A DNA stretch of 64,000 bases from Thermothelomyces thermophilus ATCC 42464 (lineage: Eukaryota; Ascomycota; Sordariomycetes; Sordariales; Chaetomiaceae). Made by a program: the position numbers and the translations under genes. This document shows positions 1 through 11,866 of this stretch, piece after piece; the stretch's first letter is position 1, and every line of letters starts with the position of its first letter. The stretch spans positions 3,720,001-3,784,000 of the forward strand of contig NC_016474.1 in NCBI RefSeq assembly GCF_000226095.1, written 5' to 3'. Below the pieces are notes generated by a model. The model ran no database searches. It had not been told where the DNA came from and saw nothing but the letters and a program-made list of their open reading frames with translations.

Positions 1-1017
1 CTGCAAGACACGGCCGAGCCCGACACAAAACTGTTCTTTTCCATCGTTGACCTGCACGCCCTCACCATTCCACGGCCGCGAGAGGAACTGTTTGAGAACA
101 GGCTGAAGATGATGGCCAGCTTGCTCGCCACCGGGCTCAACCCGAACCGGGCCGCCATCTTCTTCCAGTCGTCCGTGGGCGAGCACGCGGAGCTGCAGTG
201 GATTCTGAGCTGCACCGCGTCGATGGGATATCTCTCGCGTATGACCCAGTGGAAGGTGAGCGATGATTCTCTCGGGGAGAAGACTCGGGGGCGCACTTCA
301 TGGGCTAACGCGGCGCCGTAGAGCAAGATGCAACTGGGCGACAATGCCTCCCTCGACGACCCCAAGGCGAGGAAGTCGCTGAAGCACGGCCTCTTCTCGT
401 ACCCCATCCTCCAGGCGGCCGATATCTTGCTGTATCGCGCCACCCACGTCCCCGTGGGCGAGGACCAGCGCCAGCACCTCGAGTTCGCGCGCGAGTGCGT
501 GTCCAACTTCAACCACACGTACAAGACGAACTGTCTGGTGCAGCCCGAGACCCTGATCTCCCCAGCCAGGCGCATCATGTCCCTCTCCAACCCGCTCCAG
601 AAGATGTCCAAGTCCGACCCCTCGCCAAAGTCGCGCATCCTCATCACCGACACGCCCGAGGAGATCGCCAAGAAGATCAGGCACGCCGTGACCGATTCCA
701 CCGACAAGGTCACGTACGACCCGGCCAACCGGCCCGGCGTGGCCAACCTGATCGAGATCCTGTCCAGCTTCGACCCCCAGGGCCGCGCCCCAGCGCGGCT
801 GGGCGAGCAAATGGAAGGCTACAAGATCGCCGAGCTGAAGCAGGTGGTGGCCCAGGTCGTCAGCGACGAGCTGGCCGAGATCCGCGAGCGCTACCGCCAG
901 TACATGTCTGACCAGGAGAAACTGAAGGAAGTTGCCTTCCAGGGTACCGCTGCGGCGAGGGCCACCGCAAGAACCACCATGGGCCACGTAAAGAGAGCCA
1001 TCGGGCTGGGTGTCTGA
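1..1017 (+). CDS. tryptophanyl-tRNA synthetase, bacterial/mitochondrial type (5' partial)
   Basis: Class I aminoacyl-tRNA synthetase that charges tRNA-Trp; the bacterial-type sequence suggests the mitochondrial enzyme (yeast Msw1 kin). The frame is open from base 1, so the N-terminus with the HIGH-type signature lies outside the window. Exons are 1-255 and 322-1017; the 66-nt intron is GTGAGC...TAG, phase 0, joining MTQWK to SKMQLG. Family marks are FSIVDLHALT near the start, the substrate-pocket stretch GDNAS...YPILQAADILLY, and the ATP-binding KMSKS loop (QKMSKSDPS). The protein ends in IGLGV with TGA. It faces the karyopherin gene tail to tail. The family call is firm; mitochondrial location is inferred from sequence type because no presequence is visible. 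Confidence 0.93.
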
Positions 1018-1641
1018 AGGTGGCGGTCCTGTGTACTGCATATATATCACATGTACAACAAGTGTATGATAGACTCGAGAAGGAGTCAATTCTGTATAGT
1101 ATGGAACCAGTGTATAACAGTAGAAATTCTAGATATTTTGGATGCCCTGCATTCTTATGCTTAGTTCCGTAGTATTTCTGTGTGTGACTCCATTGTCCCT
1201 GTGTCAGGAACCGTACAAACGTCTAAGGCCAGAGGCGTAAAGCTGAGAAACAAAAGAAAGAGAATATATTGGGGGACTAAAACGATTTCGAAAACAGAAG
1301 ACATACAGAGGAAGAAAAAAACCAGGGACTCTGGGAAGGGGGGGAAAGGGGGGGGGGTGGAGGGCTTCACATTTGTCATTCCTGGCCAGCGTCTCTCCTC
1401 ACAAACGGCACGGCTACACCTTCGTCACGCAGTCACCACACCACACGTCACGCTCAAGTGGCCATATAAAGCAGGTAAGATGGTTCTACAACACGCACCT
1501 GCTCCCCTTCCCGATCGCCAAATCATGAAACCACTCACACCACAGCCCGATCCAGCGACTGCTCTCGTGTGGCCTCCTCTCCCCTTCCGAGGGCCACCCT
1601 ACCACTACTCCCTCCCCGCCGCCGATCGACTGACCCTCCCT
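1018..1641. other. convergent intergenic region
   Basis: About 620 nt between the stop codons of the TrpRS and karyopherin genes, so it holds both 3' UTRs. A G-run with A interruptions lies near 1337-1360. The open frames here are short, compositionally odd and match nothing I recognise. Confidence 0.6.
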
Positions 1642-2643
1642 CTAAGAGACATACGCAAAATTGGCGCCGCGACAGGCCATCCAAAACTCCCGCACCACCT
1701 GGTTTGTCGTTCTCGCTCCTCGCAATCTACGCGTAGAGGATCACTCCCGTGTTAGCGTGCTCATCTCCATTTCTCTCTCTCTCTCTCTCTCTCTCTTCTC
1801 TAGAGTCGCCGCAAAGCATGAGGCGATGAAGACGGGAGGGGTGAGAGCACAAGATAGCAAGAGAAACAATGATGATAAAATAAAAAAAAGCGACTTACGC
1901 AATGACCTTCCGCAAAAACGCCATCCTCTCCTCGGGCCCGACCCTCTCCGCCCCCGGGAAGCACCCGCCGCCCGCGCCGGAACCGCCATTACCACCATCG
2001 CCGTTACCACCACCGCCACCGCCGCCGCCGCCGCTACCGTCGGCTCGATCGTGGCCCTCAAACAGCGCGGCGTGCAGCCACTCCTGCGCGCCGACGCAGT
2101 TGCTGACCAGCTTCTTGAGCGGCTCGCAGAGCCTGTCCAGCTCGGAGCGGGCGGCGTGGCCGCCGATGTTGCGCACCAGCGACCGGGCGACGAGCGGGCC
2201 GAGGTGGGTCATGGCCGTGGCGATGGTCTGTTTCAGGTCGACGACGTCCGCGGAGGGCGTGCTGGAGGTGGGAGGGAGGGTCTGTGTCAGGGGGATGAAG
2301 TTTGCCTTAGTTATTATCAATGTTAGTAACGTGTGTAAAGGGGCTTCATTCAGGAGGGGAGAAAGAGCAGGGCTCGGGTTCGTTGGCTGCTCACCCAGAA
2401 CTCGGATGCTGCCGCCTTTGGAAGGGGCTCGTTGCCGTCGAGGACCTTGATGGAGAAGAGGAAGAAGAACTCGAGGAGCGGGGCGTGGTGGGGGTGGAAG
2501 AGGACGTCCGGGTATTTGGAGATGACCTTGTCGACAAAGTTTATGCCGTTGACCGAGATTTCAGTGTCGGCTTCGGGCTCTGCGAAGCAAGGTGGGAAGG
2601 CAGAAGAGAAAAAGCGAATACCGGATCAGCTCTCTGCGCCTGA

Positions 2644-2686
<43 letters not shown>

Positions 2687-5504
2687 GAACGGGGTTACGC
2701 CGGGGCGGACATACCTGGCAACGCCTGGAGAATGGAGATGACCCACGGCAGGAGCCGCGCGAGCTGCGCTGGGACGTAGGCCTTCGGTCCACGGTATAAG
2801 CTGCCGACGAAGGAACAAGCCGTGCTTAGCAGCGTGCCCACCCGCGGCGTCTCGTACCGCTGCTGCGTAAAGTAATCCGTGACCGCGTCGGGCGGGAAGA
2901 CGAACGGCCCCGGCTCGGTCTCGGAGAAACCGGCGCGGAAGATGTTGCAGATGATCTCGACCACCTCCCCGCTGGTACTGAACACGCGCTGGACCTCTAC
3001 CATGACCCGCATCATGTTCTCCTGCAAGCGGGCGAGCCCGCTGTTGGGATCAAGCGGCCGTGGCTCGCTGTCCAGGTCCACCGGGTGCTCCTTGACGTCC
3101 TGCATGCCCTTGGCGATGCTGGCAAGACACCTCATGGACCGGAGGGCGATCTGCAGAGCGATCTCCTCCGCCGGGGGCGCAGACTGCGGGTTCGGCGGAT
3201 CGAGGCCTCTCAGGAAATCTGGGTGCTGAAGGTTTAGCAGACCCGGGTTCGCTCTGAGCTGGACTGCGAGCTCAAAGTCCTTTTTGAGAACGCCGGAGAG
3301 CTCCTCAAACATGCCCAGCCTCTGGTTCTCGTCCTTGACGGCCTGGATGATGGAGGCAATGGCGAGGACGATCCGCTCCTCGGCCAACGAGTCGAGCACC
3401 TGGCTGCTGCGGATGGTCTGGTAGTGGTTGATGAAAGCGCCGGCCTCGCCGGTCAGGATGGAGCGGCATGACGAGCACAGCGTAGAGATGGACTTGGCGG
3501 ACGGCCCTCCGAGGACGGAGTCGCCGAGGGCCGCGAAGAGGAGGTTGAGAGCGTCGGGTAGGTACTGGGCATTGCGCTCAAAGTATTCGCAGTACCGCTC
3601 GATCAGCGCCAGCCCGGTCTGGCGGAGGCGCAGAGGGATCGGACCTTGGGCCTGGCCGAGAAGGTCGAAGAATGGGGAGGCAAAGACCTTGCTGAGCTCC
3701 TGATCGAAATTGGCATCGTCCGAGATGCAATCGGACAGGGCGCCGAGGCAAAAGGCCGATGCTTCAATCTCGGCCCAGGACCGCGCAGCGAGCGCTTGGA
3801 GGAAGAGGTTGACGAAGAAAGAGACGAGGCTCATGCCTTCGAGCGTGAAGACAGACTGCAGCATGTCGGTGACGTCCTTTCTGGCATCCCCAAAAGCGAT
3901 GCGCTCGGTCGAGTCCCACTCGGCGAATGTTTCGGCCGGGGGCCACTGAATCTTGCGCCAGCAGTTCATCACGACAGTTTTGAGATGCTGCTCGGCGTAG
4001 GGCTTCCAAGCCTGTGCCTCATCCTCGTCCGAGTACGTGGAGTCGATCATGGTCTCGATAAATGTAGACCAGAACTCAAGCGCGGGAACAAAGATGGAGT
4101 CCTCGCCGACGAGGTAGCCGTCGGTGGCGAGAAGCCCGCTCAGGCTCTCCAGGAACCTCTGGGAGCGGCTGTCGGTGCTGCGCATGAGATCCTGCACCTT
4201 GGCGTCTCCGTAGGCCAGGAGGACGAGACCAAACGAGATCCCATCCTCTTGGTGGTTCCCGTGGATCAACCGCTGATACTGTTCGGCCGCCCAGGGACTC
4301 TCGAAAAGGGCGGCAAGCGTGGCGTAGTGCTCGTCGGTGAAGAAGGTTGAATAATTTCCGAGCGCGTCACTGAACAGCTCGGCAGTCGCTTGGAAGAGGT
4401 CCGGATCGGCGAAGCAGTTGATGGCAGGACCGACGAGCTGTCTCAGGGGCGCTACCAAGTCTGGGTTCGGGGATGCTCGCTGCGCATACAGAATCCAGGC
4501 CTGCCGGTGACGGTTAGTTAGTCCAGCCGTATCGAAGAGGAGCACTCTTTCTTCCTAGCGGGCTTTCGGCTCACCTGGAAACAACCGAGAGCCTCTCCCT
4601 GCGTTTTCAGGTTGGGATTGTCCTCGGGCGGGGAGAATCCGCGGGCGAGCAGGCAGACGACGTCGGGCCCGTTCTTGACCAGACGGCCATGTACTTGGAT
4701 GCTTGTGCTCTTGGTCAGCTAGCTACGTGACGTGCCGAGACAGAGACAGGGGCGAACTATGATGCTCACAATTTCGGAGCGCTCATGTCGGTCTTGCCGA
4801 CCTCTTCGACCAACGAGGTAGCGAGCCATATCGCCAGCCTCAGCTTGTGGCGGTCCAGCTTGCTGACGAGGATATCTGTCGGGAGGGCGTCGTCCAGGCT
4901 GTGCACGGGAGCGCCCCGGCCAAGGTCCAGGCAGTGGATGAAGTGGCGGATGCAGTTGGGCCACAAGTGGGAGAAGTGCATGAAGAAAGTGACGAGCGCG
5001 GTGCAGAGCTTCTTTACGACGAAGCTGCCTGCTCCGTCGACGAGCGACTGGATCGTCCAGCTGATGATGTTCTCGAGGAGAGTCTTTGCATCGTCTTCGC
5101 TCAGGCCCGAACTGTCAACCGGTCAGCTCTTTCCGGGGTTTCACTCCCCCGTCTCCGCTGTCCATCAGAGGTGACAGTGTGCATGCGTACCTATCTCGGT
5201 TGAGCTTGATGATGAGCGTCAGGGCGGCATAGAACCTGATGTTGTCCTCGCGGTGGGCGATCAGGCTCTGGGCCAGCTGCCATCCCTCAGGAGACCGCTG
5301 CAAACGGTGAAGCACCTCCTGGATCTTGGAGATGGTCTCGGGAGAGTTCGGTTGATAGAGTGCGCGAATCAACTATCATCTTGCGTCAGCTTCGTCTCGC
5401 AACGTTCTTCTTTTTCATGTCAACGATAGATGCATCCGACTTACTGCTTCGACCTCCGCGAGGCTGGTTGGTAGGGGCAGTTGCTCCATTGGGCCGTCGC
5501 TCAT
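1642..5504 (-). CDS. importin-13/Kap122-like karyopherin
   Basis: Importin-beta superfamily nuclear transport receptor, most like the fungal Kap122(Pdr6)/importin-13 branch. It would carry cargo through nuclear pores under RanGTP control. I infer eight exons: 5504-5445, 5372-5191, 5111-4770, about 4707-4575, 4500-2715, 2579-2395, 2281-1899 and 1726-1642, giving about 1051 residues, normal for the family. The N-terminus (MSDGPMEQLPLP, then EALIRALYQPNSP) is a typical importin-beta N-terminal helix pair. The rest is helical-repeat-like with a poly-Gly tract near the C-terminus (1980-2040), and it ends in FWMACRGANFAYVS. Intron 5 (2580-2714) carries a 39-nt homopolymer and the last intron (1727-1898) a CT repeat. 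The exon 4 acceptor is the least certain border. The superfamily is solid; the branch is by resemblance. Confidence 0.82.
1772..1798. repeat. (CT)n microsatellite in an intron
   Basis: An uninterrupted CT dinucleotide run inside the last intron of the karyopherin gene. It reads as AG on the sense strand. Confidence 0.9.
2647..2685. repeat. A39 homopolymer in an intron
   Basis: Thirty-nine consecutive A on the + strand, that is T39 on the sense strand of the karyopherin gene, inside intron 5 between donor 2714 and acceptor 2580. Two other intergenic tracts of almost the same length occur in the window. Confidence 0.95.
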
Positions 5505-6755
5505 TTTGTCGATTTTTTTTTTTTTCTTTTTCTCTTTTTTTCCCGACGTTAAAAGAGGGCCCCTCGCTTGAGACCAAAGCAAACGATCGCCTGCAAACCA
5601 CGATTCCCGCAACGCAAGCGTCACTCTTGAGATATGGATCTCATTTCGCGAGGTGGCTGTTTGTAAACTTTTTCTTCAGTTTGAATCGCTCTCTCTAAAT
5701 TTTGGATGTTCCCTTTTTTGGCGGTTTTCATCCCGCGTTCCCCTTTCTGAGTGCGCGAAGTCGCCGCGTGCTCTTTCACGACGTCACGGAGGCTTCCGCG
5801 CCCTACTTTGTGGTTGCGCTGGGGCTTGGCGGGACAAGCTGCTGAACCGTCCGACGCAAGGCGCTGTACTGTATGTACATACATACAGTAGGGTAGTGTA
5901 TGGAATACAGGGATTATTACAACAAGTGCCTGATCTTTGGCTCCTACCTGTGGTTAGTTATCAGGCACCACTCCCGTACGCCTTTCAGTCTCATTGTGGA
6001 ACCCCGAGCACCCTATGTGGCTACGTAGTACTTCGTATGTATGTATGTACAATTACTCGCGCGAGTAACACCCACAGGCCGCCGGGAGTAAAGCACTGGC
6101 TTGATGCCCCCGACCTGCGGGGGCTGCTGTGCGCCCAAGGATCCTGACCCCACCAACGCGGTCGCAGGGTGAAAGTGGGCTCGGCGTGTACTGGAGTGTC
6201 GCGTGTGTTCATGCAGTTTTCCACAACCGTGCCGTTCTTTGGGCTTCCATTGTCAAGCATAACTATCGTAACAAGTCTTTCTTTCTCTTCGACGCTCGGT
6301 ATGTATATATATTACAAAACTTACATGTCTACACACCCAGTATACCAGTACATATAGATTATAGTGTATGTGCACCACGAGACGGGCAATCTGAACCTCA
6401 TATCTGCGTTTGCTACCCCACCAAAAGGAGCTCACGGCCAGTTCAATCAGGCGCTCTCTCTCTCGGGGAAAAGAAAGAGCTAGAGGTGGTGATGCACGCC
6501 AGCTCCCCACTTGTAGCGCGACAGAGACCAACAGCGGGCAGAAGCGGGGTCCCACTGCCGACCTTGCTACAGCTGCACCTCAACCTCGAATATTCGCTAC
6601 CCGGAGCCCGACTGTCGTGCCCACCTTCTCTTTTCGCTCGCCAGTCCGACGTAAAGTGCCTTAATATAGGTACGTACCGTCCCTACTCCGCCGCGGGGCT
6701 CATTGGGCAGGCCTGACACGGGCTAGTTCGAGCATCTTCACTTCTAGGTAACCCC
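5505..6755. promoter_or_regulatory. divergent promoter region, karyopherin / aminopeptidase P
   Basis: A 1.25-kb gap between two divergent start codons, expected to hold both promoters and 5' UTRs. It has a T-run at 5513-5525 near the karyopherin start, the TAC/GTA palindrome at 5867-5890, GTAT repeats at 6032-6050 and an AT-richer stretch at 6300-6365. I see no credible gene inside. Confidence 0.5.
5867..5890. repeat. TAC/GTA palindrome
   Basis: Perfect inverted repeat with arms TACTGTATG and CATACAGTA around a 6-nt centre. It is one of several related intergenic palindromes in the window (see 24026-24080, 40526-40600 and 60932-60950). Confidence 0.8.
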
Positions 6756-9005
6756 ATGCGGCATCTATGGGCGAGGCGTAGCTCGACTATATCCTCATTA
6801 CTACGAGCCCCTCCTGCCCTCCATCCACGGCCGCCACTACCTTATCAGCCAGCTTCGGCTATCGCAGAATTATTTCGCACAAAGAGAGGACTTCACACTC
6901 AAAGCACGGGAGCGCTGTCTGTTGAAGAGATGGAGACGGTCAACACCACGGCCCGCCTGGCCCGCCTACGGTCCTTGATGAAGCAGAAGGGGGTGGACGT
7001 CTATGGTAATTTGCCGCGCTTCTTCTAGCCCGTCCTCTCCGGGCCATGGTGTCTGACAAAGGAACCTTCCGCACAGTCGTCCCGTCCGAAGACAGCCATG
7101 CCTCCGAGTACATCGCCGCATGCGACGCCCGGCGCGCCTTCATCTCCGGGTTCACAGGCTCGGCGGGCACTGCCGTGGTCACCCTCGACAAGGCCGCCCT
7201 CGCCACCGACGGGCGCTATTTCAACCAGGCCAGCAAGCAGCTGGACAGCAACTGGCAGCTCCTCAAGACAGGCCTGCAGGATGTTCCGACGTGGCAGGAG
7301 TGGGCGGCCGAGGAGTCTGCCGGCGGCAAGACGGTCGGCGTGGACCCGTCCCTGATCTCGAGCTCCGTCGCCGAGAAGCTCGACGAGAGCGTCAAGAAGA
7401 GCGGCGGCGCCGGGCTGAAGGCGGTCAGCGAGAACTTGGTCGACGCAGTCTGGGGTGACGACAGGCCCGCCCGCCCCAATAACCCCGTCGTGCTCCTCCC
7501 CGAGAAGTACGCGGGCAAGGCCGCGGCCACCAAGCTGGCCGAATTGCGCAAGGAGCTGGACAAGAAGAAGGCTGCTGCCTTTGTCCTGTCGATGCTGGAC
7601 GAGATCGCCTGGCTCTTCAACCTCCGCGGCAGCGATATCCCCTACAACCCCGTCTTCTTCTCATACGCGATCGTGACAGGGGATTCGGCGACGCTATACG
7701 TGGACGAGTCCAAGCTCAACGACGAGTGCCGGAGCTATCTCGACCAGAACAAGGTCTCGGTCAAGCCGTACGGTGCCCTTTTTGAGGATGTCAAGGCTCT
7801 GGCCAATGCCGCCAAGGCTCAGGAGACATCTGAACCGCCAAGGAAGTACTTTGTGTCCAACAAGGGTTCATGGGCGTTGAAGCTGGCCCTGGGGGGCGAC
7901 AAGTACGTTGAGGAGGTCAGGAGCCCGGTCGCCGATGCCAAGGCGGTCAAGAATGAGACCGAGCTGGAAGGCATGAGGCAGTGCCACATCCGGGACGGTG
8001 CCGCCTTGATTGAGTTCTTTGCCTGGCTGGAAGACCAGCTTGTCAACAAGAAAGCAGTCATCGACGAGGTGGCTGCTGCCGACCAGCTCGAAGCGTTCCG
8101 CAAGAAGCAGAAGGATTTTGTCGGTCTTTCCTTCGACACCATCTCGTCCACAGGACCAAAGTGAGTTCCCGAATCCAAACCCCGAATCTGTACTTCGCTA
8201 ACGCTTTCCAGCGCCGCCATCATTCATTACAAGCCGGAACCAGGCACATGCGCCACCATCGACCCGGACGCCATCTACCTGTGCGATTCGGGGGCGCAGT
8301 TCCTGGACGGCACAACCGACGTCACCCGGACCCTACACTTTGGCACTCCCTCCGACGAACAGAGGAAGGCCTACACGCTAGTCTTGAAGGGCAACATCGC
8401 CCTTGACACAGCTGTCTTCCCCAAGGGCACTACTGGTTACGCAATCGACTGTCTGGCCCGGCAATTCCTCTGGGTAAGTAAGCCTCATGGCCTCCATCCT
8501 GGCAACCTATCGCTTTGAGAAGACAAAAAAAAAGAAAGAAGAAAGGAAGAAAAAGAGATTAACCCCTTCACAGAAACAAGGGCTCGATTACCGCCACGGG
8601 ACGGGCCACGGCGTGGGGTCGTACCTCAACGTGCACGAGGGACCCATCGGCATCGGGACGCGTAAGCAGTACGCCGACGCCGCGCTGGCTGCGGGCAACG
8701 TGCTGTCGATCGAGCCGGGCTTCTACGAGGACGGGGCGTACGGCATCCGGATCGAGAACCTGGCGCTGGTGCGCGAGGTCAAGACGGAGCACTCGTTTGG
8801 CGACAAGCCGTTCCTCGGGTTCGAACACGTCACCATGGTGCCCTACTGCCGGAAGCTGATCGACGAGACGCTGCTGACGGCCGAGGAGAAGGCCTGGCTG
8901 AACCGCAGCAACGAGGAGATCCGGGAGAAGATGAAGGGGAGGTTCGAGGGCGAGGAGCACGCGCTGACGAGGGCTTGGTTGGAGAGGGAGACGCAGCCTT
9001 TTTGA
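6756..9005 (+). CDS. ampp: Xaa-Pro aminopeptidase P
   Basis: Metallopeptidase that removes the N-terminal residue from peptides whose second residue is proline. Exons are 6756-7005, 7077-8160, 8212-8473 and 8574-9005 (675 aa). The creatinase-like N domain includes [12 protein letters not shown] and the [15 protein letters not shown] signature. The catalytic pita-bread fold carries all five expected metal ligands: D470 and D481 (DSGAQF...TTDVTRT), H544 (GTGHGVG), E579 (IEPGFY) and E593 (RIENL), with the family spacing. The first ATG adds about 55 basic residues ([10 protein letters not shown]...KRGLHTQ) that look like a mitochondrial presequence; starting at the later Met ([10 protein letters not shown]) would give the cytosolic form, so dual targeting is possible. 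Function call is firm. Confidence 0.96.
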
Positions 9006-9208
9006 CTAGCTTTTTATTTTTAAAGCAGCGGCATATTTAGTGTCCAACAAAGGGCGGTGTTCCCCCCCGCACCCCTTCGGTATGAGGAAGGATTGATCGG
9101 CCTGTGATGAGGGCAGTCTATTTGTTTCTCCCCGTCTATGCTTGGTTGATTCTATTTTCTATTGAGAGAGTTATTCGGTAGGGGGGTGGGGGTGGAGGGG
9201 TGGAATAT

Positions 9209-9993
9209 TTAGAAAGACATGAAGGCAGAAAGGGCGAAGGCGACGGCAAAGGACAGCTTGAAGGCCGTATGCTGATTCAGCATGGCCAGGATGCGCGACG
9301 TGCTGGCGCGCTCCTTGAGTTTGAGGGTTGCCACGAGGTCTATCCCGTTGCGAGCCGCGACCTATGTGGTTGGGGTAAGCAATAACGGTCATGGAAGGAA
9401 TACACGACTGGGTGGGTTTTAAAGGGAAGAGATGGAATGATAGAAATTGCAGTAAACGTACCTGGATAAGCACCATGCCGATACCCGCCAACAGCACCAG
9501 CGTCTTGGAGAAGACACTCACTAGCAGACCAGCAAAGAAACCTGATGCGGCCCCCCACTAATCAGCTCACTTACACTGCGCAAAAAAGGCGAAACGAATG
9601 AATAAATGAATAGTAAGAAAAGAAATAAAACCTGGAAAAAAGAAACCAAGAGTTTCGTAATTTGGAAAAGGGGGGGGGGGTATATATACCAGAGAGGCTT
9701 CCACTGGAGAGCTGCTTGACCGTCTCGGCATCGAGCAGGTCCTTCCGCCTGGGGCTGCGGCCACTCGCCAAGGACCGGGTCTGAGAGGGCACGGGGACGG
9801 CGAGCGAATCGAACTGCATCGGCCGCTGGTGGTGCACCGCTACCAGGCCGGTGGTGAGGCCGAGGCCGAGGCCGAAGCCGAGGGGGAGGGCGGCACGGCG
9901 GAGCCGGAGGCGGCGCAGGAGGGGGGAGGTCGTCGGGGTGATTGCGGTCCGGGTTAGGGTGCGCCCGAGGTTGATTGTCGCCATTTTTGTCAC
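9209..9993 (-). CDS. FUN14-domain mitochondrial membrane protein
   Basis: Small membrane protein of the FUN14 family. Animal FUNDC1 is an outer-membrane mitophagy receptor; fungal members are mitochondrial with less defined roles. Exons are 9993-9690, 9541-9462 and 9361-9209 (178 aa). The N-terminus is basic and hydroxylated (TRTAITPTTSPLLRRLRLRR), followed by a glycine-rich hydrophobic segment (LPLGFGLGLGLTTGLVAV). The C-terminal half is the FUN14 domain: SGSLSGFFAGLLVSVFSKTL, then LLAGIGMVLIQ, ARNGIDL and a last membrane span ending AFMSF. MTK and MATI are two nearby in-frame starts; the upstream one is used here. No LIR motif was identified. The family call rests on the S-G-x2-G-hydrophobic-S-K core and span arrangement. 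Confidence 0.85.
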
Positions 9994-10580
9994 GCTTCTT
10001 TTCTTCTCCGGAATGGGCTATTTATTTTCTTCCTTTTTTTTTTTATGTCTTGCTGTTTTCTTCTGCGTCTTCCCTTCAGAGGACGACGGCAAATCGGGTG
10101 CTGTCTTGGGGTGATACCGTATTCGTGCAGGGTGTGTGTGTGTGTGGCTGGTGGTCTACTAATAAACGTTCAAGTAGATGCCACTGGCCACTGGCTGATG
10201 GATCGACTTGGGTGCGTGGGTTGCTGTTGTGACGTAATCGGCCACTTGGGACGTTTTACTAAGAGCTTGCCCTCGTGCCTAAATTCGGGAACTTTGTTCA
10301 CTGTTTTCTTGCATTAACCCATTGACAGCAGCCCATGGATACATACTGTATTGTACATACAAGACTCGGGTCTGCACCTGCGCACTTCCCCGCGGGCCCG
10401 CAAGATAGGTAAAGCTCATCATCGTCAGGCAAGAGGGAGAGCGTTGCAATCATAAAACTGCGCATCATTCCTACCTATGTCCACCACACAATACTCGCTT
10501 CCTTGCAATCAATTCACAGCCCAGAGATCTACTCCATGCGTGTAATCACGTCCAGGACTGTACTGCAAGCCCCAAGCACC
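9994..10580. other. intergenic region upstream of the FUN14 gene
   Basis: Holds the likely FUN14 promoter. A GT run is at 10132-10143, and a TAC/GTA-type element (ATACATACTGTATTGTACAT) lies near 10339-10358. No gene recognised. Confidence 0.5.
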
Positions 10581-11409
10581 TCATCTCAGAACCAAGATGA
10601 TTTTTGGCACCTCAGTCGGCATTGAGTCATCAATAATTCTTTGGGACGGAAGACAACTCTCACCCTTCAAATCATCAACTACTTTGCATTCCTTGTACTC
10701 CCCTTGCCAGCACTTCTTGATGATGCTCCCCGCAAACCCCAGGGATTCAGTTTCGGGAAATTCGCCCTTCGAATACTTCTCGAATATTACTTTTTCGGTC
10801 AGCCCGGCATACGGCCGGCTTTCCGTCATCAACTCGTAGATTGTGGAACCGAGAGCGAATATATCAGCCTCGATGCAGAGTAAAGGGCCTGGGTAACTAT
10901 TCGTGGCTCGCAGTCACTCAGATTAGAAGTGGAGAGCCGTCGAGGGAAGATCCGGCGAAATCAGCCAGCTTGACGTCGAGATGCTTGTCCAGCAGCACGT
11001 TGAAACCGTTCACATCTCCATGGATGACGCCGCATCGGTGAACAAATTCGAGGGCCTCGGCAAGCTGAACAGCCCATCGAACTTTCGTCTTCTCATTGGC
11101 CCAGTGGTCGTCAAGGTATGACCTGACATTGCCATGGGAAGCATACTCGAGACGGATCCCAGATTCGAACGTGCCGTGATAACAGAGAATCCCCTTGTGG
11201 CCACCACGTTCGACAAAGCGCTCGTAGATTTGCCGTTCTCTGGTGACAGCCTCCCTGGTATGTTCGCCGTGGGGCGTTTTAATGACAGTATCGGTGTCTC
11301 TGTCGAGAAGGACCATGCCAGAGTTGCCATAAGCGACGAGGTCTTTCATCCCAAATCCAGTTGGGAAATGGATCGTCGTCCGACATTTTTGAGTGGCAAT
11401 TCCGACCAC
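10581..11409 (-). pseudogene. protein-kinase-like gene, apparently broken
   Basis: Encodes a kinase-like domain of a type common in Sordariomycete gene families. The first block (11409-10918) has a glycine-loop-like AYGNSGMVLLD, VIKTPHGE with the lysine, a catalytic-loop equivalent CGVIHGDVNGFNVLL (HGD instead of HRD) and LADFAGSSLDGS (DFA instead of DFG). The second block (10880-10581) continues ADIFALGSTIYELM...RPYAGLTE...IIKKCWQGEY. Between them the frame is lost: an in-frame TGA follows SPLLI, and about ten codons later (VTASHE) the frame shifts before PGPLL. The gap is only about 30 nt, too short for a fungal intron. I read this as a decayed kinase-like gene with two breaks. A sequencing error or an unusual splice could also explain it. 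Confidence 0.65.
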
Positions 11410-11866
11410 ATACTTCGCGAATTATGTCCTCTAATGTTAAAGGGACTGGCAATAAGGCATTGTACGTGTACATACAGTCGAGGACATTTTGAATCCGAAA
11501 TGCTTTTCTTGCCCAGCGCCCGGTCGATCAGATCAGCCCCTTGCAAGTCCAGTTAGACGAATCGAGAACCAACCAAAGAGAGCTGAGCCAGGATCAATTG
11601 GAACACTGCCGATGATGCAGTGTGCCTGCAAGGTCCGTGCACCGCTGTTAGTGAGTGAACCAAGCGCAGGTGGGGCCCAAAACGTTCCTGGAGAGCTTTG
11701 GCCGAGTTGTTGTCGCGTCAGACGCGTCTGAAGTGCGTCTTTCACCCCACACCACCGATTTCCCAGTTTCGCACCGCCCTCTTCTCGCGTCACCTGCGCC
11801 TGCGACAAGATAACTGATACTTTCACCTCTTCCCCGGCTGCAGGTACCGCTTGCTGCAATACACAA
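11410..11866. other. intergenic region between divergent kinase-like pseudogene and 11867 gene
   Basis: About 460 nt, expected to include the promoter of the gene starting at 11867. No motif or gene recognised. Confidence 0.4.

Noticed and set aside
298-1089. A 263-codon antisense frame over the TrpRS gene
   Set aside because: Shadow of a GC-rich exon; the sense strand encodes a clear KMSKS-containing synthetase.
1180-1755. A 191-codon frame overlapping the 3' end of the karyopherin gene
   Set aside because: It crosses the G-run and overlaps the antisense last exon; no recognisable protein features.
10900-10930. A very short intron that would rescue the kinase-like gene
   Set aside because: The GTGACT...TAG or CAG spans are 21-29 nt, well below the shortest introns here (about 50 nt), and the TGA precedes the donor.
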